Below, in pieces: positions 33,636 through 42,762 of a stretch of 64,000 nt of DNA. The position numbers were made by a program, and so were the translations under genes. Every line of letters begins with the position of its first letter. The first letter of the stretch is position 1. This stretch comes from Paenibacillus_F chitinolyticus_A (GTDB taxonomy: Bacteria > Bacillota > Bacilli > Paenibacillales > NBRC-103111): contig NZ_CP173427.1 in assembly GCF_045038035.1 (NCBI RefSeq), positions 2,542,001-2,606,000 on the forward strand, read 5' to 3'. The notes under the pieces were generated by a model. The model did not search any database. It was not told the origin of the DNA and saw nothing but the letters and a program-made list of their open reading frames with translations.

Positions 33636-34880
33636 TCAGCAAGATTCGGACAGCTCGGAGGATTTGGCACCCGCAGGATGTTCACGAAGCTGCTGCCCTC
33701 TGTGAAAGAACGGAAATGCGGCGAACGCTAGCAGCGTCAAAATGCCGAAGATGACCGGTCCCTGACCGAAGCCCAGTCCCTGCAGCAGGAGCCCGCCGAT
33801 CCAGGCGCACAGGCTCTGTCCCAGAAATGCAAAGCCGCTGGCTCCGTAGTAGGCACCCCGGAGACGCTCGGGAGCGATTTCGCCAATGAGCACATCCCCG
33901 ACGACGAAGCACAGAATCTCGCCCATGGTGAACACAATCATCGAGAGAAAGAGCAGAGCCGTATTCTCAAAGAGGCCGAAACCGAAAAGTCCCGCGCCGA
34001 ACAGGAGGCAGCCCGTTTTCAGCGCCGTCAGGGACGTGTAGCGCTTCATAAATCGGGTTAACGGATATTGCAGGAGCAGCACGCATAATGTGTTGACGAT
34101 AAACAGACTGGAGTAGACCGCTACCCGGTCGTGGCCGATGTACTGCGACAAGGTTGTGTCTAGGTGCGAGTAAGCCCCGGCGACGAAAAAATTGCCGAGC
34201 AGCAGATAGAGAAACACCTTATCGGTAAAAACAATCTTCATCATTTGCTTTACGGTCGCGCCGGGCTCATCCCTGCTCCGGAGCAGATGCCTGAACGAGA
34301 ACATAAAGACGAGGAGCAGCGCGGCGTACACGGCGTAGATAGCGGCGCTGACCAGAAAAGGAAGCAGGGAAGACGTGCCCCCGATGCCCAGCTTCAGGCC
34401 GATTAAAGGCCCGACGGCACCGCCGATATTGATGGCGAAATAGCGTGCGTTAAACACTTCCGTGCGGCTTTCGGCCGGTGTCACATCGGCCAGCAGGGCA
34501 CGCGCAGCAGGTTCGAACACGTTCCGGAACAGCCCGTTCAAAGCGCTGAGGACAAAAAACAGCCAGGTCGCATCGGCGAAGGCGAAACCGATAAACACCA
34601 GACTCCAGGCCGCCATCGACGCAATCATCACGGGATAACGGCCCAGGCGGTCGGACAGCGCGCCTCCGGCAAAACTGCCCAGCGTGCCGACGAACAAGCT
34701 TACCCCGAGAATGGCTCCGATCGTCGCGGGATCTATGCCTTTGACCTTGCCCAGATAAATGCCGAGAAACGGAATCGTCATAAAAAAACCTGTCCGGGAC
34801 AGGAAAGTCCCGATAATGACTCCCCAGGCGACGGGGTGAAAGGAGGGAATACGGAATCGTTTTGTCGTTTTCGCTTTCAT
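33636..34880 (-). CDS. MFS transporter, partner of the SgrR-like regulator
   Basis: 414 residues, about twelve membrane segments. GALSDRLGRYPVMIASMAAW is the usual MFS loop 2-3 motif. ATG at 34880 behind AGAAGGG; the frame could start three codons earlier at GTG. Divergent from the SgrR-like gene, in the same relation as sugar efflux pumps to SgrR in enterobacteria. It may export a sugar or sugar phosphate analogue, or a drug. Substrate not determinable. Confidence 0.8.
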   Translation of the reverse strand: MKAKTTKRFRIPSFHPVAWGVIIGTFLSRTGFFMTIPFLGIYLGKVKGIDPATIGAILGVSLFVGTLGSFAGGALSDRLGRYPVMIASMAAWSLVFIGFAFADATWLFFVLSALNGLFRNVFEPAARALLADVTPAESRTEVFNARYFAINIGGAVGPLIGLKLGIGGTSSLLPFLVSAAIYAVYAALLLVFMFSFRHLLRSRDEPGATVKQMMKIVFTDKVFLYLLLGNFFVAGAYSHLDTTLSQYIGHDRVAVYSSLFIVNTLCVLLLQYPLTRFMKRYTSLTALKTGCLLFGAGLFGFGLFENTALLFLSMIVFTMGEILCFVVGDVLIGEIAPERLRGAYYGASGFAFLGQSLCAWIGGLLLQGLGFGQGPVIFGILTLLAFAAFPFFHRGQQLREHPAGAKSSELSESC

Positions 34881-35005
34881 GGGGATCACCCTTCTTTTTT
34901 GTCGTTATGTTCAGTATAGCTACACAAAAGGGGATGAAAAGTGTATGATTTGATGGAATCAGTTCACCTTTTATAACGGATTTATCGAAACGGAGGAACG
35001 AAAAC

Positions 35006-36847
35006 ATGCAGACCGTGCTGCCTTTTTTGGAACTCCGGCTGTTTTTCAGAGACCGGGAGCCGCAGAAGCCTTTTCCCGTTACGGTCGATGAGCTGGCCGG
35101 TATCTGGCACTGCACGCCCCGCTACGTGAAGCTGATCGTCCGCACGCTGTGTGAGCAGGGATGGATCGATTGGCAGCCCGGCAAGGGCCGCGGCAACAAA
35201 TCGAAACTGACCCTCGTGCTGGATTCCGACGAGCTTCTGCTGGAGGAAGTCCGCCGGCGCACGGAGCAGGGGGAGGTTCATGAAGCGATGGAGCTGATGA
35301 ATCGGTTCGGCGGTCCCGCCGTCAAGGACCGGTTTATGGATTGGATTTCCGAAGGCATCGGTTTCTCGACAGCAGGAGTGCCGGATTCCCCGCAGGAGAC
35401 ACTTTGTATGCCCGTTTTCCGCTCGATTACGACGCTGGACCCCGGACTTGTCTACTATGCTTTCGACTGTCATATGGCCCGGCAGTTGTTCAACACCCTC
35501 GTCGAATATGACGAAGAGCTGCAGACGGTTATTCCCTGCATAGCGCATTCCTGGGAAAGCAGTGCGGACGCCAGAGAGTGGACCTTTTATTTGAGAAAAA
35601 ACATTCTGTTCCATCACGGCCGGGAACTTACGGCGGAAGATGTGATGTTTACGCTAAATCGTCTCAGGCACGATCAAGGCCGTTATGACAGCGGGTGGAT
35701 GTTCCGGGACATTGAGCGGATGGACTCTCCCGACCGGAAAACGGTCGTCATCCGGCTAAGGGAACCGAATTACTTGTTCCTGAGATTTTTGTGTACGATC
35801 GCGGCCGCAATCGTACCGGAGGATGTTGCGCGCCGGGACGAGGCCGCATTTGGGGAGATGCCCGTAGGCACAGGGCCTTTTCGGGTCGTATGCCGCAATG
35901 AGGGTAGATGCGTGCTGGAAGCTTTCCCCGCTCACTTCCGGGGCCGGGCCCATCTGGACCGCGTGGAAGTGCTCATTTTTCCGCGGGAGGAATCCGGGCG
36001 GTTGAAAGAGCCCGACTGGACGTCCATCATGACGTCCCACGGAGAAACATCCGGCGCGAGGCGGGAGGCTCTGGTCAGCGGAGGAAGGGGATGGCGGAAC
36101 ATGGAAACGATGTTCAGCTGCAGCAGCATGCTCGTCTTCAACCAACGGAAAAACGGCCCCCACAATCACCCTTTGTTCCGGGAAGCGTTTCATCATATTC
36201 TCGACCGGGAAGCGCTGATCGCCGATCTGAAAGGCGAAAGATTATGTCCCGCCGGAGGCTTCCATCCGCAGGAAGATATGGGGAAGAGGGAGGGAGCGTT
36301 TTATCCCATCAAGAGCCGATCTGAAATTATGGCGCTGCTGGAGAAAAGCGGATATGCCGGAGAGGTGCTGGAACTCGTCACGTATTCCTATCACGAAGAA
36401 GACGCCTGCTGGATTCAGGCACGCGCCCGTACGTTCGGCGTTTACATTGAAATCCGGGTCCGGAATGCGGAGGAATGGTCGGACCGTGCTTCGCTGCAGC
36501 GCTACGACTGCCAGCTTTACGGAATTGTTCTGGGAGGCGACGAGGTGCGCGAGCTGGAAGTTTATCTTCAGAACAATTTTTTTGCCGCCTTGTGGGACAG
36601 CGCGACGGAAGAGGTCGTCCGCCGGGAGACGGCCGCGATTTTGCGGGAGCCGGTTGAGGCGGCGCGTAGGGAGAGATTTGCGGGTCTCGAACGGTGGATT
36701 CGTGAGACCCACGCGATTGTGTTCCTCGTTCATAAAACGACGAACACCGCCTTCCACCAATCCGTCCGCGGGGTGAAAATCAACTCTTACGGGTGGGTCG
36801 ATTTTTATCATATCTGGTTCAATAAAGGGGCGGCGGTCTCAACTTGA
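35006..36847 (+). CDS. SgrR-like transcriptional regulator with solute-binding domain
   Basis: 613 residues. Residues about 1-110 are an SgrR_N winged helix (FPVTVDELAGIWHCTPRYVK); from about 150 on it is an SBP_bac_5 solute-binding domain (TTLDPGLVYYAFDCHMARQL, WTFYLRKNILFHHGRELTAEDV) used as intracellular sensor, with no signal peptide. ATG behind GGAGG. Such proteins sense a small ligand and act on a neighbouring transporter gene; here that is the divergent MFS at 33636-34880. Ligand unknown. Confidence 0.85.
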   Translation: MQTVLPFLELRLFFRDREPQKPFPVTVDELAGIWHCTPRYVKLIVRTLCEQGWIDWQPGKGRGNKSKLTLVLDSDELLLEEVRRRTEQGEVHEAMELMNRFGGPAVKDRFMDWISEGIGFSTAGVPDSPQETLCMPVFRSITTLDPGLVYYAFDCHMARQLFNTLVEYDEELQTVIPCIAHSWESSADAREWTFYLRKNILFHHGRELTAEDVMFTLNRLRHDQGRYDSGWMFRDIERMDSPDRKTVVIRLREPNYLFLRFLCTIAAAIVPEDVARRDEAAFGEMPVGTGPFRVVCRNEGRCVLEAFPAHFRGRAHLDRVEVLIFPREESGRLKEPDWTSIMTSHGETSGARREALVSGGRGWRNMETMFSCSSMLVFNQRKNGPHNHPLFREAFHHILDREALIADLKGERLCPAGGFHPQEDMGKREGAFYPIKSRSEIMALLEKSGYAGEVLELVTYSYHEEDACWIQARARTFGVYIEIRVRNAEEWSDRASLQRYDCQLYGIVLGGDEVRELEVYLQNNFFAALWDSATEEVVRRETAAILREPVEAARRERFAGLERWIRETHAIVFLVHKTTNTAFHQSVRGVKINSYGWVDFYHIWFNKGAAVST

Positions 36848-36918
36848 CAGACTGTCGATAGCTGCGATCGTTACTTCGGGTAGAATGGTTGATACTTATA
36901 TGAAAATGGAGATTAAGC

Positions 36919-37383
36919 ATGAAAAAATTTCGGGGAAAGAAAAGATATTTCCGTCATTTATGGAAGCGAGTTAACGCCTTTTATTTACACCCGGATAACG
37001 AATCTTGGTTCGATTTTTGGCATTTCCATCTTGATTTTTGCGGGATTGGAGAACATAGCTTAAAGCTTAGAAGAGAACATATTAAAGCCCATCTTGCGCT
37101 GTACAATATTTTATTAAATAGGCTGGAACGATTCAAAAAGCCTTTTCAAAGCTGGATCTGCATTCATGAACAAGACGCGGGTTTGGATGCCGTTTATATT
37201 CATACACCCAATCCGAACGGTGACAATTTCCCCCGTAAGCTTGCATCAATAGATTGGCATTATAAGTTACCGGATATGTTCAAGGATTTAATTGATCTTA
37301 ATCAATTCAATGTCGGCTATTATAAGTCCGATGATGGGAATATTTATTTTATTCAATCGAAGGAGCAAGACATGAAATTATAA
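36919..37383 (+). CDS. hypothetical protein
   Basis: 154 residues, basic N-terminus (MKKFRGKKRYFRHLWKRVNA), no signal peptide, with a conserved-looking WFDFWHFHLDFCGIGEHSLK and IHTPNPNGDNFP. ATG behind GGAG. Paralogues of this kind occur scattered in Bacilli, but I cannot assign a family. The stop lies some 70 bases before the kinase fusion gene. No functional clue beyond that. Confidence 0.55.
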   Translation: MKKFRGKKRYFRHLWKRVNAFYLHPDNESWFDFWHFHLDFCGIGEHSLKLRREHIKAHLALYNILLNRLERFKKPFQSWICIHEQDAGLDAVYIHTPNPNGDNFPRKLASIDWHYKLPDMFKDLIDLNQFNVGYYKSDDGNIYFIQSKEQDMKL

Positions 37384-37454
37384 TGAGATCCGGCTTGAAT
37401 TTGAAAGCAAGAGGAGACTTGCGTCACGCTGGATACAACGAGAGGAGCGGAACG

Positions 37455-39227
37455 ATGAAGAAAATGATGAACAAGCCGGAAAACCTGGTTAAAGAGATGT
37501 GCAGCGGTTTTGTGCTCGCTCATCCGAATCTGGAGTTGGACCGTAAATATACGATCATCCGCAAAAGAACGATCCGTCCCGATAAAGTGACGCTGATCAG
37601 CGGCGGGGGAAGCGGGCACGAACCCGCACATGCGGGATTTGTGGGCAAAGGGATGCTGGATGCCGCGGTCTGCGGCGATGTTTTCGCTTCTCCGTCCCAG
37701 ATTCAGGTGTATCAGGCGATCCGTTCAACGGCCAGCCGGAAGGGAACGCTTCTCATTATCAAAAATTACAGCGGCGACATCATGAACTTCAAGAACGCGG
37801 CGCATCTTGCGGGCGAAGACGGCATACGAGTCGATTTTGTGAAAGTGGACGACGATATTGCCGTAGAGGACAGCTTGTACACCGTCGGGAGAAGAGGAGT
37901 TGCCGGAACGGTTCTCATACATAAAATAGCGGGCGCGGCCGCGGAAGCGGGGATGTCCCTGGAGCAGGTCAAACAGGCGGCGCAGAAGGCCGTGGACCGT
38001 ACGAAAAGCATCGGATTCGCTTTGTCTTCCTGCACGGTACCGGCCAAAGGCAGTCCGACTTTCTCCATGGAAGAGAATGAAATGGAGTACGGGGTGGGCA
38101 TCCACGGCGAACCCGGTATCCGGCGTGAAAGTGTGCTTACGGCCGATGACCTGGCCCGCAGAATGGTAGCCGAGCTGCTGCAGAGCCTGCCCGGAGACGA
38201 TGATCATCCGCCGGAAGTGGCCGTGCTGGTCAACGGGTTCGGAGGCACTCCCTTGCAGGAGCTTTATCTGCTTAATCATTCCGTACAAAGGGAGCTCGCC
38301 TCACGGAATGTTGCCGTATATAAAACGCTTGTCGGCAATTACATGACCAGCATCGACATGGAAGGCGCCTCGCTCACCCTCATGAAGCTCGACGACGAGC
38401 TGAAAAACCTGCTCCGCGCGGAATGCGATACGCCGGCTCTCACGGTCCGTGAATATACGGAGCCTGCGAGCTTCGCGGAAGTCGTTCCTGCCGAGGAGGC
38501 GCTCGGGGACAAGCCGGTTTCCTTCAACGTTGTGACTCCGCAAGAGAGCGCCGTTATTCATAACGGCAGGCTGTCTCTGGACAATATGATTTATCTGATC
38601 GATACGATGAGTGAAATCATTATCGAAAACGAGGTGCCGTTCTGCGAGCTGGACGCGCATGCGGGAGACGGCGATTTCGGCATGAGCGTTGCGAAAGGCT
38701 TCAAACAGTTGAAAACGGAATGGAACGAACTGACCGCCCGGGCTTCGGACATCGCATCGTTCTTGGATGCCTGCTCCCTGATTATTATGGAGCACTGCGG
38801 CGGCGCTTCCGGCCCGATCTGGGGATCGGCTTTCCGGGCGGCGGGCAGAAGCGTCCGAGGCAAAGCCGGTCTGGATGCGGCGGATATCGCTGAGATGCTG
38901 CAAGCCGCAGTCAAAGGAATTCAGGATACGGGAGAAAGATCGTTCGGCAGGGGAGCGCTAGTCGGTGACAAGACGCTGATCGATGCGCTTGTTCCTTACG
39001 CCGACTCGTGGGAGGCGAGCAGCGCCGCAGGCACGGACCTGAAGCTGGCCGGAGCCGCGGCTGCAGAAGCTGCGGTAGAGGGGGCGAAGAAGACGGAAGC
39101 GATTGTCGCCCGGATGGGCAGAGCGGGAACCGTCGGCGAGCGGAGTATCGGCTATCCCGATGCGGGAGCGCATGCGCTGGGGGTTATTTTCACGGTCCTC
39201 GCCAAAGCGCTTAAATACCCGGAGTGA
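37455..39227 (+). CDS. dihydroxyacetone kinase, DhaK-DhaL fusion
   Basis: 590 residues. N-terminal DhaK half (to about residue 330) with SGGGSGHEPAHAGFVGKGML and the substrate-binding histidine in GIHGEPGI; C-terminal DhaL half from about 390 with the nucleotide motif LDAHAGDGDFGMSVAKGF. Fusion of both halves in one chain is typical of ATP-dependent dihydroxyacetone kinases rather than the phosphotransferase-dependent type. It makes dihydroxyacetone phosphate from dihydroxyacetone in the cytoplasm. ATG at 37455 behind AGAGGAGCGG. The strong terminator downstream suggests it is the last gene of its unit. Confidence 0.85.
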   Translation: MKKMMNKPENLVKEMCSGFVLAHPNLELDRKYTIIRKRTIRPDKVTLISGGGSGHEPAHAGFVGKGMLDAAVCGDVFASPSQIQVYQAIRSTASRKGTLLIIKNYSGDIMNFKNAAHLAGEDGIRVDFVKVDDDIAVEDSLYTVGRRGVAGTVLIHKIAGAAAEAGMSLEQVKQAAQKAVDRTKSIGFALSSCTVPAKGSPTFSMEENEMEYGVGIHGEPGIRRESVLTADDLARRMVAELLQSLPGDDDHPPEVAVLVNGFGGTPLQELYLLNHSVQRELASRNVAVYKTLVGNYMTSIDMEGASLTLMKLDDELKNLLRAECDTPALTVREYTEPASFAEVVPAEEALGDKPVSFNVVTPQESAVIHNGRLSLDNMIYLIDTMSEIIIENEVPFCELDAHAGDGDFGMSVAKGFKQLKTEWNELTARASDIASFLDACSLIIMEHCGGASGPIWGSAFRAAGRSVRGKAGLDAADIAEMLQAAVKGIQDTGERSFGRGALVGDKTLIDALVPYADSWEASSAAGTDLKLAGAAAAEAAVEGAKKTEAIVARMGRAGTVGERSIGYPDAGAHALGVIFTVLAKALKYPE

Positions 39228-39254
39228 GGATGCCAGTTGTCCTTGCGAAACGTT

Positions 39255-39291
39255 AAAGAACCGGCCTCTTTTAAGGGGCCGGTTCTTTTTG
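39255..39291 (+). terminator. terminator after the DhaK-DhaL gene
   Basis: AAAGAACCGGCC (39255-39266) and GGCCGGTTCTTTT, 11-12 pairs, then further T. About 28 bases after the stop. Confidence 0.85.
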
Positions 39292-39330
39292 CCGATGAGG
39301 CGCAGCAATTCGCTTTGCGTCTCCATAACC

Positions 39331-40080
39331 TTATTTTCCGTATAGCGGAGCGATTCTGTCTATGCGGTTCGTCCAGATTCCGCCGGTATAGCCGGAGGGC
39401 AGCCGCTTGATGTCTTCAGGGGAATCGAAGCCGCCGGAAAAATCGCTGCCATCTCCTCCGACTACGATAACGCGGGTGTCTGCCCCGTCCATCCGGTTCA
39501 GAAATTTGTCCGGCCAGCCCCATAACCAAGGCGCGATTTTCTCCGGAATGTGCAGCTGTGTCCGTTCGCATGCCGAAGGTATATAGCCCGACCAGCCTGC
39601 GGCTATGTAGGGGATAAGACAGCTTTTCATCGTGGCTTTCGACGTTACCCGTATTCCGGTAAGCTCCGCTTTTAACGCGTCAATAGGTTCGTCTCCTCCG
39701 TATACGGTGAGCCGGTCCAGTTGTTCTTTCGGCCGTACCGCCAGAAACCCCGCCAGCTGTTTACCTTCCGCGGCATCGTTACTTTTAATATGAATCAGAA
39801 AAGAACAGTCGGGAAATAACTCAAGCACTTCCCCCAGAGATGGCATAAGCCCTGTTCCTTTGCCTCGAAAAGGATACGTCTGCCCGTGATCGGGGGTATA
39901 GCCGTAGCCGATATCCAGTTCTTTCAGCTGCGCCATCGTGTAATCAACGGTTTTATCGGAGGCAGGAGTCCGGCAATCCAGGGGACGTATCCGCAAGGTC
40001 CGTACAGCTCGGCTATGACTGTGGATAGGGTGCCGTCCCCGCCGAACTTGCTTCAAACGAATTTCACCGTATGCAAGCAT
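39331..40080 (-). pseudogene. 5'-truncated glycerophosphodiester phosphodiesterase
   Basis: The C-terminal three quarters of a GDPD family protein is present: LDCRTPASDKTVDYTMAQLK, LDIGYGYT, GKGTGLMPSLGEVLELFPD and FLIHIKSND, ending NRIDRIAPLYGK. The N-terminal GHRG and ExD catalytic block that should precede it is missing: the region before LDCRT is basic (KQVRRGRHPIHSHSRAVRTL) and unlike the family. The gene therefore lost its start when the neighbouring WG-repeat gene was put next to it. Not a functional enzyme. Confidence 0.65.
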
Positions 40081-40137
40081 ATCTGCCGGAGGTGCGCATA
40101 CGATTAGGCGAAGAAACGGGAAAAAGGAGGATCGCCT

Positions 40138-42642
40138 ATGCCGGCTGAAGAGATGCAGGTGACTTCGCTTGTATCGGGGTTTTTACCCGAAGGTGCGAAA
40201 CTGATGACGATAGAGAAACCCGCCCCGCACACTGCGATTCACCTGGCCGACTTAACAGGAGACGGTATACCGGAAATTGCGGCGGTTTACCGGTTAAACG
40301 GTGAAATGTACCTGCTTGTATTGACTTACCGGGACGGCGTTTGGCTGAAAGCGGCGGCTGTAAAAGGAACCGGCTACGCCGTAACGCTGCTGTCGTCCGC
40401 CCCCGTACTGCGGGCCGGTCTGGACAATCTGCTCGTAGGCTGGCAGATCGGTTCCATCTGGTCGAAGCTGTCGGTTTACGAATGGACACCGGAAGGGCTT
40501 AGAGACGCCGCTCCCGCGGACATGAGCTACAGTTATATCGAAGTGGGGGATATGCCGGGTCTTGTCGGGCCTGACGGAAAAGCCGAAGTGGCGCTCTGGA
40601 TTCATGATACGGGAGAAGCCTACAGCGTCCAGGTGCTGAGGTGGAGCAACGGGGCGTTTGTGCCGGCGCCGGATGTCTATCCCTATTATTTTCCGCGTGT
40701 GGTCCGGTACTACGAGGCGATGACCCGGCGGCATCCGGATTATACGTTTTACTGGTACTATCTGGCCGACGCCCAGTACCGGGCAGGGCTGCCGGAAGCG
40801 GCGTTGGTATCGGTCCGGAAAGCGCTATCTTTTCCGAATCCCTTTCCTTCGCGTGAAAAACTGCTGGAGCTCCGGCTGAACATTTTGGCGGCGCTCGGCA
40901 GATCGCCCGAAGCACGGATGCCGGCCCTGTTGCCCGCTTCCTTGAAAACAACGTCCGGACTGAAATGGGGCTACATCGATCCGGACGGAAGGCTGGCGAT
41001 CCGGCCGATTTACGAGGACGCCGCAGATTTTCAGCAGAACGGACTCGCCGTCGTCGGAAAGAACGGGAAGTACGGCCTGATCGACCGGTCGGCGCATTTT
41101 GTCGTGCCGCCTGTTTACGATTCGATCCATCCGTTTTCCGGTCGGCGGGCGGTCGTCATCGACGGCGAAGGCTTCAAGCTGATCGACGAGAAGGGCAAAG
41201 TTCTGACCGGGCGTGCCTATTCGTTCATCGCCGATATGGAGGACGGGAGAGCCGTTTTCTACGTCACCGAAGGGGGAAGCGGCGATACCGGAACGAGCAG
41301 GTACGGCTATCTCGACGTGCAGGGCAGAGAGGTGATCCCGGCGCAGTACGAGGAAGCGAACGATTTTCACGGCGGCCGGGCCGTCGTGAAAATCCGGGAC
41401 GGCGACTACGCGCTCATCGCTTCGGACGGCCGCAAACTGGTGTCCTACCCGTACGCGTATGTCGGTCCGAACGGAGACGGCCTTCTGGCGTTTCAGCAAA
41501 CATCCGGCGGCAAGTACGGCTACATCGATGAACGGGGGAAAGTCGTGATTGCGCCATCCTTTACGGTGGGACTGCCTTTCCATGACGGCCGTGCCGTTGT
41601 CAGCGCGTCGGAAGACTACAAGTGGACATACGGCGGCATCGACAATGCGGGCCGGTATGTGATCAAACCGGCTTACAACGACATCCGGGATTTGGGAGAG
41701 AAGCGGTTTGCACTCGGCAGGGCGTTAGATCCCGAACAGCCTTTCCTCGGTTCGGTTTACGCGATCGCGGACTGGAACAGAGCGCAGCTGTCGGATTTTC
41801 TGTACGACGAGGTTTCCGGCTTCAAGGACGGTTTAGCTTCGGTGGCGGGAGCCGAACAAACCTATTTCGTCAACCGAGGCGGCAAACCGGCGCCGGGCTA
41901 TCCGAGAGTGGAAGGAAGCGGCTCACTCACGCTCGAGCGGGGAGGGCTGATCAAAGCGTACACCGATCGCAGGCTGGCTTATCTGAACCGGACCGGCAAG
42001 GTGATCTGGCAACAGAATACGGTCATTTCCTTGACAGCGCCTTACGCCGTAAGAGAAGGCAAATATAAGCCGAACCGCGACTATCTCGTCTACTACCCGC
42101 AGGTCGAAGGCATGAAGGACGGGACGGCACAGCGTACGGTCAACGACAGACTGAAGGAATGGAGCCAGGTGAAGCCGGTTCCCGGGGACCGGAAGCTTGA
42201 TTCTTCGTATTCAGGCGATTTCGAGATCGCTTTTTACAAGGAAAAACTGCTTGAGCTGGAACTGACCGGGTACAAATACCCGTTTGGCGCCGCCCACGGC
42301 ATGCCTTCCAAAACGGTTGCGATCCTTAACCTGGAGAACGGCCGCATGTATGCGCTCAAAGATTTGTTTAAACCGGGAAGCGACTATGTCCGCATACTCA
42401 GCGGTATCGTGGGCAGGCAGATTAAAGAAGACCCGCAATATGCGTACGTGTTTACGGACAGCTATACGGGCATTAAGCCGGATCAGCCGTTTTATGTGAC
42501 CGAGGATGCTCTTCATCTCTATTTCTTTCCGTACGATATCGGCCCGTATGCCGCCGGTTTTCCGACTTTCACCATCCCTTTTGCCCGGATTGGGGCCATC
42601 GTCGACCGGGAGGGAGAGTTTTGGAAAGCGTTTCATGCTTGA
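40138..42642 (+). CDS. WG-repeat protein with C-terminal DUF3298-like domain
   Basis: 834 residues. Residues about 1-230 are beta-propeller-like (HLADLTGDGIPEIAAVYRLN, an FG-GAP-like block). From about 270 there are at least six WG repeats (KWGYIDPDGRLAIRP, KYGLIDRSAHFVVPP, KYGYIDERGKVVIAP). The last 200 residues resemble the RsiV/DUF3298 domain (YPQVEGMKDGTAQRTVNDRL). No signal peptide or membrane segment is seen, although DUF3298 is normally outside the cell. ATG behind AAGGAGG. WG proteins often anchor at cell-surface or phage-shock systems; function unknown. Confidence 0.8.
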   Translation: MPAEEMQVTSLVSGFLPEGAKLMTIEKPAPHTAIHLADLTGDGIPEIAAVYRLNGEMYLLVLTYRDGVWLKAAAVKGTGYAVTLLSSAPVLRAGLDNLLVGWQIGSIWSKLSVYEWTPEGLRDAAPADMSYSYIEVGDMPGLVGPDGKAEVALWIHDTGEAYSVQVLRWSNGAFVPAPDVYPYYFPRVVRYYEAMTRRHPDYTFYWYYLADAQYRAGLPEAALVSVRKALSFPNPFPSREKLLELRLNILAALGRSPEARMPALLPASLKTTSGLKWGYIDPDGRLAIRPIYEDAADFQQNGLAVVGKNGKYGLIDRSAHFVVPPVYDSIHPFSGRRAVVIDGEGFKLIDEKGKVLTGRAYSFIADMEDGRAVFYVTEGGSGDTGTSRYGYLDVQGREVIPAQYEEANDFHGGRAVVKIRDGDYALIASDGRKLVSYPYAYVGPNGDGLLAFQQTSGGKYGYIDERGKVVIAPSFTVGLPFHDGRAVVSASEDYKWTYGGIDNAGRYVIKPAYNDIRDLGEKRFALGRALDPEQPFLGSVYAIADWNRAQLSDFLYDEVSGFKDGLASVAGAEQTYFVNRGGKPAPGYPRVEGSGSLTLERGGLIKAYTDRRLAYLNRTGKVIWQQNTVISLTAPYAVREGKYKPNRDYLVYYPQVEGMKDGTAQRTVNDRLKEWSQVKPVPGDRKLDSSYSGDFEIAFYKEKLLELELTGYKYPFGAAHGMPSKTVAILNLENGRMYALKDLFKPGSDYVRILSGIVGRQIKEDPQYAYVFTDSYTGIKPDQPFYVTEDALHLYFFPYDIGPYAAGFPTFTIPFARIGAIVDREGEFWKAFHA

Positions 42643-42672
42643 GGGGGGAACGTTTTTCTTTTATTGTTATCA

Positions 42673-42701
42673 TTGATAATCATTATCATTTAACTTAAAA
42701 T
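42673..42701 (+). promoter_or_regulatory. promoter overlapped by a Fur box
   Basis: TTGATA (42673-42678), 17 bases, TAAAAT (42696-42701). The Fur box at 42674-42688 covers the -35 and spacer, so iron-loaded Fur should block the regulator gene. Confidence 0.65.
42674..42688. promoter_or_regulatory. Fur box of the Btr-like gene
   Basis: TGATAATCATTATCA, a perfect 7-1-7 Fur box. Confidence 0.85.
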
Positions 42702-42762
42702 AGAGAGAAGCAGGGGAATCGCGACGTCGATTAATATAAATCCCAGATGAGGGGGAATGCAG

